DNA from: Anaerolineae bacterium
GTDB taxonomy: Bacteria; Chloroflexota; Anaerolineae; JAFGEY01
Direction of reading: 5' to 3'
DNA length: 14,324 nt
Assembly (NCBI GenBank): GCA_016931365.1
Contig: JAFGEY010000182.1
Span: forward strand, 1-14,324
This document shows, piece after piece, positions 1-7,457 of the stretch (the first letter of the stretch is position 1; every line of letters begins with the position of its first letter). The position numbers and the translations under genes are program-made. Under the pieces are notes generated by a model, which ran no database searches, was not told where the DNA came from, and saw only the letters and a program-made list of their open reading frames with translations.

Positions 1-152
1 GAAAGGTGGATTGTTGGTTGGGACAACCAGTTTACCATGCTTCTTTCAATCAGGCCATATACCACAAACATGTGGGTAAAAGTTAGCAGAGAACCGTCGG
101 CACAATTCTTTCTTCCTCGCCGCACAGCGGATTCGCGCTTGCTGGCCCAGGC

Positions 153-181
153 TTGACAGAACCCCCCGCTTGTGATATAAA
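153..181 (+). promoter_or_regulatory. Extended -10 sigma-70 promoter of the phosphofructokinase gene
   Basis: TTGACA lies at 153-158 and TATAAA at 176-181, with a 17-bp spacer and a TGa (173-175) directly before the -10, making an extended -10 promoter. Transcription should begin near 188, giving a leader of about 90 nt before the ATG at 276. The Shine-Dalgarno AAAGGAGGAG is at 261-270. This is the best match to consensus in the window and suggests strong constitutive expression (inference). Confidence 0.8.
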
Positions 182-275
182 CGCCCAGTCAGAATGTATC
201 AAAAGCGATCTCGCCAGCGACGCCGGGATATAAGTCATATGCTCTAAGCCAGTTTGTACAAAAGGAGGAGTTTTT

Positions 276-1565
276 ATGCCAGCACCACATGCAAACAAAA
301 CCATCGGTGTCCTGGTTGGCGGAGGCCCCGCGCCCGGACTGAACAGCGTCATTCACGCCGTCACCATTGAGGCGATCAACAACGGGTTCCAGGTTTACGG
401 GATCATGGAAGGGTTCAAGTATTTGGCATCCGGCGAAGGTGAGGGTAACATCATCCCCCTGGGCATCCGCGACGTGAGCCGCATTCACCTCAAGGGGGGC
501 AGCATCCTCAAAACGTCGCGCGTCAACCCGACCCGCAAAGAGGAAACCTTGCGCAAGTGCGTGGAAACCCTGAACGAATTCGGCATCTCGCACCTGGTCA
601 GCATCGGCGGCGACGACACGGCCTTTTCGGCCTACTCGGTGGCCCGCTATGCCCAGGACAAGATGGGACTGGACATCCGCTCGGTGCACGTGCCCAAAAC
701 CATCGACAATGACCTGCCGCTGCCGGAGGGCATCCCTACCTTTGGCTTTGAGACGGCCCGTGAAGTGGGCACGAAGATTGTACAAAACATCATGGAAGAC
801 GCGCTGACCACGCAACGCTGGTACATCATTGTTGCTATGGGCCGCAAGGCCGGCCACCTGGCTTTGGGCGTCGGCAAGAGCGCCGGCACGACGCTGACCA
901 TCATTCCCGAAGAGTTTCCCCACAAGCCGATCCGTATGCAGGAACTCGCTGACATTGTTGCCGGCTCGATCATCAAGCGGCTGGCGATGGGCTTGCCCTA
1001 CGGCGTGGCGGTGGTCGCCGAGGGGATGATGGAGATCATCGATCCCGGTGATTTTGAGTTTATCGAAACCATCGAGCGCGACGAGCACGGCCACCCGCGC
1101 CTGGCCGAAGTCAACTCGGCGGCAATCGTCAAGCAAGAAGTGCGTAAAGTGCTTGACAGTCTGGGTGTCAAGATGACCATCGTCGACAAAGAACTGGGCT
1201 ATGAACTTCGCTGCGCCGACCCGTGCGCATACGACATCGATTACACGCGCAGCCTCGGCGAGGCGGCGGTCACCTTTTTGCGCGAAGGCGGCACCAATGC
1301 CATGATCACCATCCAGCAGAACCAGTCCAAGTCCATCCCTTACGATAATTTGATGGACCCGGCCACCGGGCGCACCGAGGTGAGGATGGTCAACATCAGC
1401 TCGTTCACCTACAGGTCAGCGCGCAAGTTTATGATCCGCCTGACCGAAGCTGATTTCAAGGATGAAAAACTGCTTTTCAGCATTGCAAGCGAGACCAGCC
1501 TCTCGCCTCAAGCATTTGTGCAGCGTTTTGGCTACCTGGGCGGCGTCGCGCCGCGCCCGTTTTAG
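276..1565 (+). CDS. 6-phosphofructokinase, probably pyrophosphate-dependent
   Basis: This 429-residue phosphofructokinase-family protein phosphorylates fructose 6-phosphate at C1 in glycolysis. The phosphate-donor loop GGGPAPGLN is at residues 15-23, GGDDT at 111-115, PKTIDND at 140-146, MGRKAGHLAL at 188-197 and PEEF at 211-214. Two positions decide the phosphate donor. Asp114 replaces the glycine of ATP enzymes (E. coli position 104), and Lys141 replaces Gly124. In characterised family members this Asp/Lys pair marks the PPi-dependent, reversible enzyme. The start is fixed by AAAGGAGGAG six bases upstream of ATG. The gene stands alone, with its own promoter and terminator. The family is certain; PPi use is a residue-based inference. 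Confidence 0.93.
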   Translation: MPAPHANKTIGVLVGGGPAPGLNSVIHAVTIEAINNGFQVYGIMEGFKYLASGEGEGNIIPLGIRDVSRIHLKGGSILKTSRVNPTRKEETLRKCVETLNEFGISHLVSIGGDDTAFSAYSVARYAQDKMGLDIRSVHVPKTIDNDLPLPEGIPTFGFETAREVGTKIVQNIMEDALTTQRWYIIVAMGRKAGHLALGVGKSAGTTLTIIPEEFPHKPIRMQELADIVAGSIIKRLAMGLPYGVAVVAEGMMEIIDPGDFEFIETIERDEHGHPRLAEVNSAAIVKQEVRKVLDSLGVKMTIVDKELGYELRCADPCAYDIDYTRSLGEAAVTFLREGGTNAMITIQQNQSKSIPYDNLMDPATGRTEVRMVNISSFTYRSARKFMIRLTEADFKDEKLLFSIASETSLSPQAFVQRFGYLGGVAPRPF

Positions 1566-1586
1566 CCTGATACAGAGCTAATCATC

Positions 1587-1622
1587 AAGCCCTTGGACAA
1601 TCTGTTGCCAAGGGCTTTTTTT
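1587..1622 (+). terminator. Rho-independent terminator after phosphofructokinase
   Basis: A perfect 10-bp stem (AAGCCCTTGG at 1587-1596 with CCAAGGGCTT at 1608-1617) has an 11-nt loop and ends in an uninterrupted T tract (1616-1622). It lies 22 bp after the phosphofructokinase stop codon and separates that gene from the signalling cassette. Confidence 0.9.
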
Positions 1623-1649
1623 CACTCACAGCGAGCTGAGAATCTGCCC

Positions 1650-1678
1650 TTGTCCTTCAGGGCAAGCTGTGCTACAAT
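1650..1678 (+). promoter_or_regulatory. Putative extended -10 promoter of the GAF/MinD/patatin/receiver cassette
   Basis: TTGTCC (1650-1655, four of six consensus bases) is followed after 17 bp by TACAAT (1673-1678). A TGc at 1670-1672 makes it an extended -10. The predicted start near 1685 gives a leader of about 45 nt before the TTG start codon at 1731. It lies just downstream of the preceding terminator, as expected for the promoter of the next unit. Confidence 0.6.
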
Positions 1679-1730
1679 GGTAAACAATGATAATCCCCAG
1701 ACTATGCAATCCATTTGATGGAGACGGGCA

Positions 1731-2711
1731 TTGAACAAGCCGCCGCTCGGACGATTGCTGGACAGGCGACAGATCCAAACGCTACTCCAGGACTGGAGCA
1801 CCTTGAGTGACATGCCGGTCATCTTGGGCGTTGCCGAAGCTTCCGGTCGCTGGATCGCCGCATACCCAGCGGCCCCGCAAGATGCGCCGATTGAGCAGGT
1901 CTGCCAATCCGGGCAAATGCTGATCGACGAGAAAACAGCGATCCTGCCATTGATCGATGACGACGGCAACGTGCTCGGCGCATTGTATATGGCCCCGGAT
2001 CGGCCCAATTTGCGCGTTGCTCTGCACCACGTTCTCTCCCTTGTGCTACAAAAAGAAGCGATGCTCAAGTCGCTCGCCCAGGAAACGCTGGATCGCTACC
2101 GCGAGGTCAACCTGCTCTACCGCGTCCACGAAACGATCGGCACCTCGGTTGACCTGAACGAGGTGGTGCGGCGCGTGCTGGACGAAAGTGTGCGCATCAT
2201 CAAAGCCGATGGGGGGATGGTGCTTTTGCCCGACGAGTTGACCAATGCGCTGATTGCGTGCGACAGCACGGGGTTGGATGATCCGACGCGCCGGGATGCG
2301 CTGCTCGGACACGAGTCGGCCCAGCAGGTTTTCCAGAGCGGGCGGCCGCAAATTCTGAACGAATTACAGGCGGCCGCATCGTTCCCATTCAGCGCGCTGC
2401 TGGCGGCACCGCTCAAAGCTCAAGAGATCACGCAGGGTGTGATCACGCTCTTTCGCACGCAGCAAGACGCAATGTTTACTGCCGGCGACGAAAAACTGCT
2501 CAATGCGCTGGCCTCGCAGGCCGGTATTGCCATCGCCAATGCCAGGCAAGTGCAAGAGCGCGAGCAGCGGTTCAAACAACAAATCCAGGCCCTGCGCATC
2601 GAGATCGATGAGGTCAAAAAGCAAAAAGAGGTTGCCCACATTACCGAAAGCGAATATTTCCGTTATCTGCAAGAAAACGCGCAGCGTATGCGCGAAGAGT
2701 TTGATATCTGA
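1731..2711 (+). CDS. GAF-domain sensory protein with coiled-coil C-terminus
   Basis: This is a soluble 326-residue protein. Residues about 25-100 form an alpha/beta region ending in ILPLIDDDGNVLGALYM, which looks like half of a degenerate GAF/PAS-type sensor. Residues about 105-132 are a helical linker, and 138-272 are a GAF domain (DLNEVVRRVLDESV, then APLKAQEITQGVITLF and LLNALASQAGIAIANA). Residues 273-325 are highly charged and predicted coiled coil. No kinase, cyclase or DNA-binding output domain is present, so it probably signals through partners. The start is TTG at 1731, since GGAG lies 7 nt upstream and no in-frame ATG fits. It is the first gene of a co-directional cassette with a MinD-like ATPase, a cNMP/patatin protein and a receiver. 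Its ligand is unknown. Confidence 0.8.
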   Translation: MNKPPLGRLLDRRQIQTLLQDWSTLSDMPVILGVAEASGRWIAAYPAAPQDAPIEQVCQSGQMLIDEKTAILPLIDDDGNVLGALYMAPDRPNLRVALHHVLSLVLQKEAMLKSLAQETLDRYREVNLLYRVHETIGTSVDLNEVVRRVLDESVRIIKADGGMVLLPDELTNALIACDSTGLDDPTRRDALLGHESAQQVFQSGRPQILNELQAAASFPFSALLAAPLKAQEITQGVITLFRTQQDAMFTAGDEKLLNALASQAGIAIANARQVQEREQRFKQQIQALRIEIDEVKKQKEVAHITESEYFRYLQENAQRMREEFDI

Positions 2712-2786
2712 TAACTCTAGAATCCTGTTTGGTTCCGACTCTGTCCGGGTCAGGACATCCCCCGACCGTTCGTATGGAGGCACAGT

Positions 2787-3542
2787 ATGGCTAAATTGAT
2801 CTCTTTGCACTCGTTCCGGGGAGGCACGGGCAAATCCAACATCACCGCCAACCTGTCCGCCGTCCTGGCCCTGGCCGGGAAACGCATTGCCATCATCGAC
2901 ACCGACATCCAGTCGCCGGGCATCCACATTATCTTTGGGCTGAACGAAGATCTGGCCGGTTACACCTTGAACGATTACCTGTGGGGCAAATGCCGCATCG
3001 AAGAGGCCGCTTACGATGTGACTCCCCAGGAAGCGGTACAGGGCAAGATATTCCTGGTGCCCTCCAGTATCAAGATCAATGAAATTTCACGTATTTTGCA
3101 CGAAGGCTATGATGCGCGCCTGCTCAAAGACGGGTTCAAGGCGCTGGTGCGCAGCCTGTCTTTGGATTATTTGATCATCGACACGCACCCCGGATTGAAC
3201 GAGGAAACGCTGCTCTCGATCGCCATCTCGAACATTTTGATCATCATTCTCCGTCCCGACCAGCAAGATTTGCAGGGCACCAGCGTCACTCTCGAAGTTG
3301 CCAGAAAGCTTGGCGTCCCCACGATGTTTCTCGTGCTCAACAAAATTTTGCCGGACGGCGATTTCAAAGCCTATCGCACGCAGTTGGAACAAACCTACAA
3401 CACCGAGATCGGCGCGTTGCTGCCTTTGGCAACCGAGATCGTCCGCCTGGCCAGCAGCGGAATTTTTTACCTGCAATCTCCCAAACACCGCTTCAGCAAA
3501 GAGATCAAGGCCTTGGGTGACAAAATATTGGCCGTGGAGTAG
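2787..3542 (+). CDS. MinD/ParA-like P-loop ATPase with FRGGTGKSN Walker A
   Basis: A 251-residue deviant-Walker-A ATPase of the MinD/ParA/Mrp (SIMIBI) class. The P-loop FRGGTGKSN spans residues 10-18, the switch I region IIDTDIQSPG begins near residue 36, and Walker B is LIIDTHPG in mid-protein. The usual signature lysine before GG in KGGxGKT is Arg11 here. I recall RGG variants as a distinct MinD-like subgroup in Cyanobacteria, Actinobacteria and Chloroflexota, so this may not mean loss of function. No clear C-terminal amphipathic membrane-targeting helix is seen. GGAGG at 2776-2780 sets the ATG. The gene lies 75 bp after the GAF gene and 3 bp before the cNMP/patatin gene. It is no ordinary cell-division MinD, because minC and minE are absent nearby. 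A polarity or complex-assembly role is inference. Confidence 0.85.
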   Translation: MAKLISLHSFRGGTGKSNITANLSAVLALAGKRIAIIDTDIQSPGIHIIFGLNEDLAGYTLNDYLWGKCRIEEAAYDVTPQEAVQGKIFLVPSSIKINEISRILHEGYDARLLKDGFKALVRSLSLDYLIIDTHPGLNEETLLSIAISNILIIILRPDQQDLQGTSVTLEVARKLGVPTMFLVLNKILPDGDFKAYRTQLEQTYNTEIGALLPLATEIVRLASSGIFYLQSPKHRFSKEIKALGDKILAVE

Positions 3543-3545
3543 ACG

Positions 3546-5522
3546 ATGCGCCCAGAAGACGTAAATCAGCATCCCAGCGATGGGGCAGATGGCGCGTTTG
3601 GCTGGCTCAAAAGCGGTCAGGTTCGCCCGCGCCAGCACAACGAGGCCTTTTCGGTGACCCAACTGCTGGACCTGCCCGAAGAGCAGCGCGAGTTGATGCT
3701 CGAGCTCAACAGACGCGAGCCGATCACCCTGGCCGAACTTGCGCGCGCGCTCGACCGCAGTCCGACCGAACTGGAGCTTCAACTCAACCAGTTAGTAGCC
3801 CAGAACTGGCTCGAAGTCCAGGAAGACGATTTTGGCGAGTGGATTTACCGAGTGCGTATGGCCCGGCACAGCAAGCGTATCCTGCCGCCTGGAATCTGGC
3901 AAACGCTGGACGATCAGTGGCAAATCCCCATCTTTCGCCTCTTTTCCGAAGCTGCTCTGGAAGAATTCTCGCAACGCTTCAAGCTTGAGCATCATCCCGA
4001 AGGCGCGATCCTGTTTCGCGCTGGCGAGTGGAGCACGCGGATGTACGTGGTTGACAGCGGCAGGATCGAACTGACGGTTCACAATCAGGCCGGCGATCCC
4101 TTTGTCGTCCGCGAGATCACGTCGGGCGACGTTTTTGGCGAAATGTCGATTGTTATCGGCGAGCAACGCCCTTATACTGCGTATGTAAGCGAAGAGGCGC
4201 GTGTGTGGACGCTCGACAAAGCCGACCTGGACTACTTGCTCGCGCAGTACCCGTCGGCAGGATTGTCGATCCGCCGCGAACTGGCCCGGCAGCACAAAAC
4301 GTCGCATAGTATGGCCGAAACCCAAATGCAGCACAACCCCGTTGTCGCTGTTGGAGATGAGGGGGCAAAACTGGCCTGGCGGCTGGCCAGGCAGGTTAGC
4401 GGCCCTGTCGCCTGCATCGATCTGATCGGCAAGCAACCTGAACCGCTGCCCAATTTGACCTACATCGAAGGCAGCGGGATGCGCAGCAAAACCATCGCCG
4501 ACACGATCAGCGAGCAAATCAGGCGCGGGGCCTGGGTGGTCATTGCCGCCTACCCGCAGATGACCGATCAATTGATGCGCGTGATCGGCCTGGCCGAGGT
4601 GGTGATCGATCTGACCGGCAACGGCGCTCCCTGGCTGCGCGCTGCGTCGCGCCGATACTGGAATATGCCCGCCAGCGGCGACTTGCACCTGTCGCGCCTG
4701 GCCCGCAAACTGACCGGCCAGGTTACCGGGTTGGTGCTTTCCAGCGGCGTTGCGCGGACGATAGCTCACCTCGGCGTGCTCCAGGTGCTGGACGGCGCAG
4801 GCATCGAATTTGATGTGATTGCCGGATGCGGCTACGGCGCGTACTGGGGTGCTCTATATGCCGCAGGATGGTCGATTGAGCAGATGATTGACCTGGCAGT
4901 GAACAAAATGGCCAGACTCCAGCCTTTTGGCGGCTGGCTGGGCCTGCGTCCCGCCGCGCGATCAGGGCTGTTCGACGCCCAGTCTGTGCGCAGACTGATC
5001 CGCGAGACAATCGGCGTCCGAACCTTTGCCGATCTCAAAACGCCATGCCAGTTGGTGGTCAGCGATCTGGTCACAGGCGACACGATCTGGATCGATCGCG
5101 GCAACCTGTTCAACGTCTTGTCTGCCTGTGTGGCAATACCCGGCTTGGTTACGCCGGTTGAACTCCAGGACCGACTGCTGGTCGACGCCATTCTGACCAA
5201 CCCGCTCCCCGCCGACGCGGCAGCTACCCAGGATACTGATATTGTCATCGCCAGCAGCGTCATTCCCACGTCCAGTATGCGCCAGCAAAAGACCCTGCAA
5301 GACCAGAAACAAGACCTGGTCAGCAGTTGGTTCAGCGTGTGCGATATCGTTGCCCACGCTCGCTCGCTCGATCACGTTCAAGTGATCGATCTGCTGATCG
5401 CCCCACAGATCGCCGATTTTGCCGATACCGCCTTTGAGCACGCCGAACGCCTGATCGAACGGGGGCGCCAGGCTGCCGAAAAAGCCCTGCCGCAAATCAA
5501 AAAACTTACAAGCCCGGAGTAA
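3546..5522 (+). CDS. Winged-helix / cNMP-binding / patatin-like fusion with degenerate active site
   Basis: This 658-residue protein has four regions. Residues about 35-105 look like a winged helix (ITLAELARALDRSPTELELQL). Residues about 125-240 are a CRP-like cyclic-nucleotide domain whose phosphate-binding cassette SGDVFGEMSIVIGEQRPYTA keeps Glu199 and Arg208. Residues about 264-375 are a Rossmann-like segment. Residues 395-560 are a patatin/NTE-type domain. cNMP-plus-patatin order recalls the neuropathy-target-esterase family. In the patatin domain the oxyanion loop GGGxxG is SSGVART (399-405), and the nucleophile elbow GxSxG is GCGYG (427-431) with Gly429 in place of the catalytic Ser. 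The dyad aspartate survives in VDAIL (Asp547). Lipase activity is therefore unlikely, and a cNMP-responsive scaffold is more probable (inference). The RBS GGAG (3536-3539) lies inside the end of the ATPase gene, implying coupled translation. Confidence 0.85.
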   Translation: MRPEDVNQHPSDGADGAFGWLKSGQVRPRQHNEAFSVTQLLDLPEEQRELMLELNRREPITLAELARALDRSPTELELQLNQLVAQNWLEVQEDDFGEWIYRVRMARHSKRILPPGIWQTLDDQWQIPIFRLFSEAALEEFSQRFKLEHHPEGAILFRAGEWSTRMYVVDSGRIELTVHNQAGDPFVVREITSGDVFGEMSIVIGEQRPYTAYVSEEARVWTLDKADLDYLLAQYPSAGLSIRRELARQHKTSHSMAETQMQHNPVVAVGDEGAKLAWRLARQVSGPVACIDLIGKQPEPLPNLTYIEGSGMRSKTIADTISEQIRRGAWVVIAAYPQMTDQLMRVIGLAEVVIDLTGNGAPWLRAASRRYWNMPASGDLHLSRLARKLTGQVTGLVLSSGVARTIAHLGVLQVLDGAGIEFDVIAGCGYGAYWGALYAAGWSIEQMIDLAVNKMARLQPFGGWLGLRPAARSGLFDAQSVRRLIRETIGVRTFADLKTPCQLVVSDLVTGDTIWIDRGNLFNVLSACVAIPGLVTPVELQDRLLVDAILTNPLPADAAATQDTDIVIASSVIPTSSMRQQKTLQDQKQDLVSSWFSVCDIVAHARSLDHVQVIDLLIAPQIADFADTAFEHAERLIERGRQAAEKALPQIKKLTSPE

Positions 5523-5527
5523 AACGA

Positions 5528-5908
5528 ATGAAAAAAATCTTGATCGTCGACGACGAACCTCTGATTCGCACCTTGCTTGAAGAAACACTCGAAGATTTCC
5601 AGGATCATGACGTAGAACTGCTCACTGCCGGCAACGGCTTCGAAGGCTGGACGGTGATCCAGAAAGAACGACCCCAGTTAGTGATTCTGGACGTGATGAT
5701 GCCCAAGATGAGCGGCTATGAGGTCTGCCAAAAGATCAAACAAACCCCCGAGTTTGCGGGGATTTGGGTGATTATGCTCACCGCCAAAGGACAAGAGATC
5801 GATCGACTGCGGGGCGACGAGGCCGGCGCCGACGAATATGTGACCAAACCCTTTGACCCCGATTACATCATCGAGCGTGCTGGAAAGGTGCTGGGCATCG
5901 ACGTTTAG
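5528..5908 (+). CDS. Single-domain response regulator (CheY-like receiver)
   Basis: The 126-residue protein is a receiver domain with no output domain. All phosphorylation residues are present: acidic pair Asp8/Asp9, phospho-acceptor Asp55 in LVILDVMMPKMSG, Thr84 in MLTAK and Lys106 in VTKPF. It should be phosphorylated by a histidine kinase and act through protein-protein contact. No kinase is encoded in the window, so its partner must lie elsewhere. The ATG is 5 bp after the cNMP/patatin stop, with GGAG at 5516-5519 inside the upstream gene. It is the last gene of the cassette and is followed by a strong terminator. Confidence 0.93.
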   Translation: MKKILIVDDEPLIRTLLEETLEDFQDHDVELLTAGNGFEGWTVIQKERPQLVILDVMMPKMSGYEVCQKIKQTPEFAGIWVIMLTAKGQEIDRLRGDEAGADEYVTKPFDPDYIIERAGKVLGIDV

Positions 5909-5934
5909 CGGGCCGGACAGCGCTATGCCGGGTT

Positions 5935-5979
5935 CGAGACGGTGCTCGATGCAAGATCGACGCACCGTCTCGTGCTTTT
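5935..5979 (+). terminator. Rho-independent terminator after the signalling cassette
   Basis: A perfect 11-bp stem (5935-5945 with 5962-5972) continues after a 1-nt bulge into 5 more pairs (5946-5950 with 5956-5960) and a 5-nt loop. TGCTTTT follows. It lies 26 bp after the receiver stop codon and marks the end of the four-gene cassette. Confidence 0.8.
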
Positions 5980-6020
5980 CAGATCGGTGCGAAATTTGCG
6001 CAAAATTTACCCATGACAAG

Positions 6021-6049
6021 TTGCTTTCAGGCCGAATATCCGTTATAAT
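6021..6049 (+). promoter_or_regulatory. Putative promoter of the signal peptidase/deoC unit
   Basis: A perfect TATAAT at 6044-6049 is preceded after 17 bp by TTGCTT (6021-6026), a weak -35. Transcription would start near 6056, only about 13 nt before the GTG start at 6069, leaving room for little more than the GGGAGA ribosome site. Confidence 0.55.
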
Positions 6050-6068
6050 CAAAATAGCGGGAGACGCC

Positions 6069-6641
6069 GTGAGCATCCAAGATCTGCCGGACATCCCATC
6101 CAACTCAGAACCGGGCGACGCCAGCGCTGGACGTATCGTTAAAGATCTTATCGAAACGCTCGGACTGGCGATTGTCATCTTTATCAGCATTCGGGTTTTG
6201 CTCCGCAATTTCTGGATCGACGGTTCGAGCATGGAACCCAATCTGCATCATGGGCAGTACCTGCTGGTCGCACGGTTCAGCTATTGGTTTCAAAAGCCAC
6301 AACGCGGCCAAGTGATCGTTTTTCGCTCTCCCATCTCGCAGGAACGAGACCTGATCAAACGGGTGATCGGCCTGCCCGGCGAAATGGTGGTTGTGCGCGG
6401 CGGCCAGGTGCTGATCGACGGGCAGCCACTCGACGAGCCGTATGCAAATCCGACGCCATATAACGGCGGCCCCTGGCAATTGGACGAAAATCAGGTCTTT
6501 GTGCTTGGCGATAATCGATCTGCTTCGATGGATTCGCACAACTGGGGGCCACTCACACTTGATCGGATCATTGGCAAGGCGTGGTTTTGTTACTGGCCGC
6601 CGAATCTGTGGGGAAGCATTCCTCACTGGGGGTTCAACTGA
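6069..6641 (+). CDS. lepB: Signal peptidase I (leader peptidase)
   Basis: This 190-residue type I signal peptidase cleaves signal peptides from exported proteins at the outer face of the membrane. One N-terminal membrane segment spans about residues 28-46. The catalytic Ser54 is in GSSMEP, the general-base Lys97 in DLIKRVIGLPGE, and the box E motif GDNRSASMDS runs from 147 to 156. The single-anchor, short form is typical of Gram-positive-type and Chloroflexota enzymes. The frame is open well upstream (to 5853), but that part runs through the previous terminator. GTG at 6069 is chosen because GGGAGA lies 4-9 nt upstream and the promoter -10 ends at 6049. deoC starts 3 bp after the stop. Confidence 0.93.
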   Translation: MSIQDLPDIPSNSEPGDASAGRIVKDLIETLGLAIVIFISIRVLLRNFWIDGSSMEPNLHHGQYLLVARFSYWFQKPQRGQVIVFRSPISQERDLIKRVIGLPGEMVVVRGGQVLIDGQPLDEPYANPTPYNGGPWQLDENQVFVLGDNRSASMDSHNWGPLTLDRIIGKAWFCYWPPNLWGSIPHWGFN

Positions 6642-6644
6642 GCA

Positions 6645-7418
6645 ATGAGCTATACACAAGGTGAGATCGAAACGCTTGTCCGAGAAAAAATCAGCGTGCT
6701 AGCCAGAGCGGTTATTGTTCCAGGTTCCAGCGTCAAAATCAGCGCGCATGATCTGGCGCGGATGATCGATCACACTTTGCTCAAAGCCGACGCCACCCGC
6801 GTCCAAGTGACTGCCCTTTGCCAGCAAGCTGCCGAGTACTCGTTCGCCTCGGTGTGCGTCAACCCGTGCCACGTGGCTTTTTGCGCCGATCTGCTCAAGC
6901 GCGCGCCAGATGTGGTCATATGCACGGTGGTCGGTTTCCCACTAGGAGCCACGCTCGCCCAAGTTAAGGCGTATGAAGCCGAACGGGCTATCGACGCCGG
7001 CGCATCCGAGATCGATATGGTGATCAACATCGGCGCACTCAAAGACGGCGATCGCTGGCGCGCGTACCAGGATGTGCTGGCCGTCGCCGAGGCGTGTCAT
7101 AGCAAAAACGCTCACCTCAAGGTGATCATTGAAACGGCGCTGCTGACCGACGAGGAAAAAGTCGCCGCCTGTGTTCTGTCGCAGGCAGCAGGCGCGGATT
7201 TCGTCAAGACGTCGACCGGTTTTAGCACCGGCGGCGCGACGGCTCAAGACGTCGCCTTGATGCGACACACCGTCGGACCGGAGATGGGCATAAAGGCAGC
7301 GGGCGGCATTCGCAGCTATGAAGACGCGCTGGCGATGATCGCCGCCGGTGCGACGCGTATCGGGGCCAGCGCAGGCATCAAAATTGTCACGCAAGCGCAA
7401 GATCTTTGTCAAGCATAG
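6645..7418 (+). CDS. deoC: Deoxyribose-phosphate aldolase
   Basis: This 257-residue class I aldolase cleaves 2-deoxyribose 5-phosphate to glyceraldehyde 3-phosphate and acetaldehyde in deoxynucleoside salvage. The Schiff-base lysine is Lys188 in [14 protein letters not shown]. The proton-relay lysine is Lys217 in GIKAAGGIR, and the conserved aspartate is Asp124 in IDMVINIG. The N-terminus carries roughly 30 residues more than the compact E. coli-type barrel before [12 protein letters not shown], mostly helical. The ATG lies 3 bp after the signal peptidase stop with only a distant G-rich stretch upstream, so translation is probably coupled. Nothing links its function to signal peptidase. No other nucleoside catabolism gene (deoA, deoB, deoD) is in the window. 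Confidence 0.95.
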   Translation: MSYTQGEIETLVREKISVLARAVIVPGSSVKISAHDLARMIDHTLLKADATRVQVTALCQQAAEYSFASVCVNPCHVAFCADLLKRAPDVVICTVVGFPLGATLAQVKAYEAERAIDAGASEIDMVINIGALKDGDRWRAYQDVLAVAEACHSKNAHLKVIIETALLTDEEKVAACVLSQAAGADFVKTSTGFSTGGATAQDVALMRHTVGPEMGIKAAGGIRSYEDALAMIAAGATRIGASAGIKIVTQAQDLCQA

Positions 7419-7457
7419 AATTATCAGGTCAGACGGAGATCCAGAGGAGACGTCAAT

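Noticed and set aside
1..156. Plus-strand frame open from the first base to a TGA at 154-156, possibly the C-terminus of an upstream gene
   Set aside because: All three plus frames stay open for a while here, no family is recognisable in the peptide, and its end overlaps the -35 of the phosphofructokinase promoter. It cannot be told from chance without upstream sequence.
189..1136. Long minus-strand open frame (315 codons) opposite phosphofructokinase
   Set aside because: It lies antisense to a certain gene, its composition (His/Asp/Gly/Arg-rich) is that of a codon-bias shadow, and it has no recognisable domain or ribosome site.
2742..2757. Short inverted repeat TGTCC/GGACA between the GAF and ATPase genes as a terminator or operator
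   Set aside because: The stem is 5 bp with no T tract, within the range expected by chance; transcription probably continues through it.
3792..4769. Minus-strand open frame (325 codons) opposite the cNMP/patatin gene
   Set aside because: It is fully antisense to a multi-domain gene with clear motifs; no family match is visible and composition is typical of a shadow frame.
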